Assembly: GCF_902497555.1 (NCBI RefSeq)
Contig: NZ_CABVGP010000001.1
Location: forward strand, 496,001 to 560,000
DNA: 64,000 nt
Direction of reading: 5' to 3'
DNA from: Amycolatopsis camponoti
GTDB taxonomy: Bacteria; Actinomycetota; Actinomycetes; Mycobacteriales; Pseudonocardiaceae
Shown here: positions 61,563 through 64,000 of the stretch, piece by piece
Position numbering within the stretch: the first letter of the stretch is position 1
How the letters are laid out: every line of letters starts with the position of its first letter
Made by a program: the position numbers and the translations under genes
Notes under the pieces: generated by a model
What the model was told of the DNA's origin: nothing
The model's database searches: none
What the model saw: the letters and a program-made list of their open reading frames with translations, nothing else

Positions 61563-63530
61563 ATGAACCGTCTCGCCAGCGCGACCAGCCCGTACCTGCT
61601 CCAGCACGCGGAGAACCCGGTCGAGTGGTGGCAGTGGGGGGCCGACGCGCTCGCCGAGGCGCGACGGCGGAACGTGCCCATCCTGCTTTCCGTGGGCTAC
61701 GCGGCGTGCCACTGGTGTCACGTCATGGCGCACGAGTCGTTCGAAGACCCCGAGACGGCCGCGGTGATGAACGAGCACTTCGTCAACATCAAGGTCGACC
61801 GCGAGGAGCGGCCGGACATCGACGCCGTGTACATGGCCGCCACGCAGGCGATGACCGGGCAGGGCGGCTGGCCGATGACGTGCTTCCTGACCCCGGACGG
61901 CGAGCCGTTCCACTGCGGCACCTACTACCCGCCCTCGCCGCGGCCGGGGATGCCGTCGTTCCGGCAGCTGCTCGCCGCGGTCGCCGAGGCGTGGCGGGAG
62001 CGGCCGGACGAGCTGCTGGACGGGGCCAAGCAGATCGTCGCGCACATCGCCGAGCAGACGGGCCCGCTGCAGGAGTCCGTGGTGGACGAGGCCGTGCTCG
62101 CAGCCGCGGTCGAGAAGCTGCGGCAGGAGGCGGACCCGGTCAACGGCGGGTTCGGCCGCGCGCCCAAGTTCCCGCCGTCGATGGTGCTGGAGTTCCTGCT
62201 GCGGCACCACGAGCGGACGGGATCCGCCGACGCACTGTCCCTTGTGGAGTCGACGGCCGAAGCGATGGCCCGCGGCGGTCTGTACGACCAGCTCGCCGGC
62301 GGCTTCGCGCGGTACTCCGTGGACGCGTCGTGGATCGTGCCCCACTTCGAGAAGATGCTGTACGACAACGCGTTGCTCCTGCGGTTCTACGCTCACCTGT
62401 GGCGGCGCACCGGCTCGGCGACGGCGTCGCGCGTCACTTCCGGGACCGCGGAGTTCCTTTTCGGATACTTGCGGACGGCCGAAGGCGGCTTCGCGTCCTC
62501 GCTGGACGCGGACACCGACGGCGTCGAAGGCCTGACGTACGTCTGGACGCCGGCGCAGCTGCGTGAGGTGCTCGGCGACGACTCCGCGGCCGCGTTGTTC
62601 GGCGTCACCGAGGAGGGGACCTTCGAGGAGGGCGCGTCGACGTTGCGGCTGTTCGGGGACCTGCCGGAACCGCTCCGGGTCAAGTTGCTGGAGGCTCGCG
62701 CGAAGCGGCCGCAGCCGGGCCGGGACGACAAGGTGATCGCGTCCTGGAACGGCCTGGCGATCACGGCGCTGGCCGAGGCCGGGGTCGCGTTCGATCGTCC
62801 ACAGTGGATCGAGCGGGCGGTCTCCGCGGCCGAGTTGCTGCTGCGCGTCCACGTCGTCGACGGCCGGTTGCGCCGCAGCTCGCGCGACGGCGTCGTCGGG
62901 GAGTCGGCCGGGGTGCTGGAGGACTACGCCTGCGTCGCCGACGGGTTCCTGGCCCTGCACCAGGCGACCGGCTCGGCGAAGTGGCTGACCGAAGCGACCC
63001 GGCTGCTCGACCTGGCGTTGACGCACTTCGCGTCCCCGGACGTCCCGGGCGCGTACTTCGACACCGCGGACGACGCCGAGGCGCTGGTCCAGCGTCCGGC
63101 CGACCCGGGCGACAACGCGAGCCCGGCGGGAGCGTCCGCGCTGGCCGGGGCCTTGCTGACGGCGTCCGCGCTGGCCGGGCACGACTCCGCGACGCGCTAT
63201 CGCGAGGCGGCCGAGCAGGCGCTGCGGCGGGTCGGGGTGCTGGCAGGCCGGGTGCCGCGGTTCGCCGGGCACTGGCTGTCAGTCGCGGAGGCGCTGCAGG
63301 CCGGCCCGGTGCAGGTCGCGGTGGTCGGCGCGGATCCGGCGTTGCGCCTGGCCGCGGCGCGGGGCGTGCACGGCGGCGGCATCGTGCTGGCCGGCGAGCC
63401 GGACGCGCCGGGCGTCCCGCTGCTGGCGGACCGTCCGCTGGTCGACGGTGCCGCGGCGGCCTACGTCTGCCGCGGGTACGTCTGCGACCGGCCGGTGACC
63501 ACCGCCGAGGAGCTGACGGCTCAGCTCTGA
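61563..63530 (+). CDS. DUF255 thioredoxin-domain protein (YyaL/Rv1084-like)
   Basis: 655 residues. N-terminal thioredoxin-like DUF255 domain with Cys49-His-Trp-Cys52 (AACHWCHVM) and SFEDPETA; the rest is an (alpha/alpha)6 barrel like N-acylglucosamine 2-epimerases. Conserved from bacteria to human SPATA20; the reaction is unknown. TACGCT ends six bases before the ATG, without SD, so the mRNA may be leaderless and independent of the tail genes. Confidence 0.92.
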   Translation: MNRLASATSPYLLQHAENPVEWWQWGADALAEARRRNVPILLSVGYAACHWCHVMAHESFEDPETAAVMNEHFVNIKVDREERPDIDAVYMAATQAMTGQGGWPMTCFLTPDGEPFHCGTYYPPSPRPGMPSFRQLLAAVAEAWRERPDELLDGAKQIVAHIAEQTGPLQESVVDEAVLAAAVEKLRQEADPVNGGFGRAPKFPPSMVLEFLLRHHERTGSADALSLVESTAEAMARGGLYDQLAGGFARYSVDASWIVPHFEKMLYDNALLLRFYAHLWRRTGSATASRVTSGTAEFLFGYLRTAEGGFASSLDADTDGVEGLTYVWTPAQLREVLGDDSAAALFGVTEEGTFEEGASTLRLFGDLPEPLRVKLLEARAKRPQPGRDDKVIASWNGLAITALAEAGVAFDRPQWIERAVSAAELLLRVHVVDGRLRRSSRDGVVGESAGVLEDYACVADGFLALHQATGSAKWLTEATRLLDLALTHFASPDVPGAYFDTADDAEALVQRPADPGDNASPAGASALAGALLTASALAGHDSATRYREAAEQALRRVGVLAGRVPRFAGHWLSVAEALQAGPVQVAVVGADPALRLAAARGVHGGGIVLAGEPDAPGVPLLADRPLVDGAAAAYVCRGYVCDRPVTTAEELTAQL

Positions 63531-63580
63531 GTGAACGACCTGCTCTTCCACCTGCGTTCGGCGTAGCGTGAGTAGCGTTG

Positions 63581-63600
63581 TAATCATGTAATCGTGGAGG
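63581..63600 (+). promoter_or_regulatory. TAATCATGTAATC motif and SD upstream of the last gene
   Basis: GTAATCATGTAATC, a tandem GTAATC-type repeat in an AT-rich island, lies just upstream of GGAGG (63596-63600) before the final gene. It may be a -10 region or operator. Confidence 0.35.
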
Positions 63601-63608
63601 TGGCGGAG

Positions 63609-64000
63609 ATGGGACGAGGCTGGAAGGGCAGCAGCGGCTGGCAGCAGGCGGAGGTGCCGTCGGCGAGCGACGCGGCGGCGTGGTTCGGCGGGCGCCTGCC
63701 CGACGGCTGGTTCACCGGGGCGCCGCGGATCACGGTCGACCGCGAAGAGATCATCGTGGTGGGCGAGCTGCCGGCGTTGACGGAGGAGTACGCGGACGAC
63801 GCCGCGCGTGCGGCGGCCGAGGAGGGCCGCATCAGCCGCCACCGCGAGGAGACGCGCGATGAGCGCATCGAGATCGCACGCCAGGCGGAGCACCGCTACC
63901 AGCGCAAGGTGGCCTGGGGCGCGAAGCTGGGCGGAACGACGGCGCTGTTCACGACGCATTCGGCCCCGGTGATGACCCGGCTGCGCCAGCCGGAGAGGTT
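63609..64000 (+). CDS. Conserved actinobacterial hypothetical protein, 5' part
   Basis: The frame is open from ATG 63609 to the window edge (130 codons, no stop). It starts MGRGWKGSSGWQQAEVPSAS and has EEIIVVGELP, then a charged helical stretch (RISRHREETRDERIEIARQ). GGCGGAG directly precedes the ATG. I recall similar proteins in many actinobacteria but know no function. The C-terminus lies outside the window. Confidence 0.75.
   Translation, partial: MGRGWKGSSGWQQAEVPSASDAAAWFGGRLPDGWFTGAPRITVDREEIIVVGELPALTEEYADDAARAAAEEGRISRHREETRDERIEIARQAEHRYQRKVAWGAKLGGTTALFTTHSAPVMTRLRQPER

Overview
The window is very GC-rich, densely coded DNA from a high-GC actinomycete. Mycothiol S-conjugate amidase (mca), a DivIVA-domain coiled-coil protein, WXG100/EspC-type proteins, AfsR-type regulators and several leaderless-looking starts all fit Pseudonocardiales, and Amycolatopsis would be my guess (inference, no search run). 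A thiolase-cbs-Pro-rich membrane protein-metB ... greA-DUF4307-mca-Rv1083-like ... DUF255 order matches, with strands, the Mycobacterium tuberculosis Rv1074c to Rv1084 block as I remember it. It is therefore probably core chromosome carrying several inserted accessory blocks.

Layout. 0-2.7 kb: the end of a drug-efflux transporter, an aldo/keto reductase pair and a secreted NagZ-like lipoprotein. 2.8-7.7 kb: a LuxR-regulated sugar-uptake operon (binding protein, two permeases, GH1 beta-glucosidase). 7.7-7.9 kb: a symmetrical array of short repeats. 7.9-15 kb: two giant BTAD/AAA regulators in tandem. 15-17.7 kb: an orphan WXG100 pair, a second LuxR regulator sharing an operator-like palindrome with the first, and an amidase. 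17.8-24 kb: DivIVA-like protein, two-domain fatty acyl reductase, and a class F sortase with its surface protein. 24-29.3 kb: YccA/Bax inhibitor-like protein, small envelope proteins, a DHA2 exporter and a thiolase. 29.5-38.5 kb: sulfur amino acid genes (cbs, metB), small membrane proteins and threonine ammonia-lyase.

38.5-45.0 kb is an inserted polymorphic-toxin locus on the minus strand: YbaB-like protein, EspC-like protein, a 1273-residue WXG-type toxin ending in a non-specific nuclease domain, and three tandem YezG-like immunity proteins. 45-50.4 kb returns to metabolism and core genes (hppD with a divergent Lrp regulator, greA, mca).

50.4-61.5 kb is a second insertion, between the Rv1083-like and Rv1084-like genes. 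A bacterial RNA-repair pair (Hen1 and Pnkp) stands divergently from an eight-gene phage-tail module: tail terminator, tube, tail chaperone with a programmed -1 frameshift, tape measure, distal tail protein, C1q-like fibre, hub protein and small tip protein. No head, portal, terminase, integrase, sheath or lysis gene is visible, so this looks like a headless, non-contractile tail-like particle. It and the toxin locus are the most interesting parts of the window.
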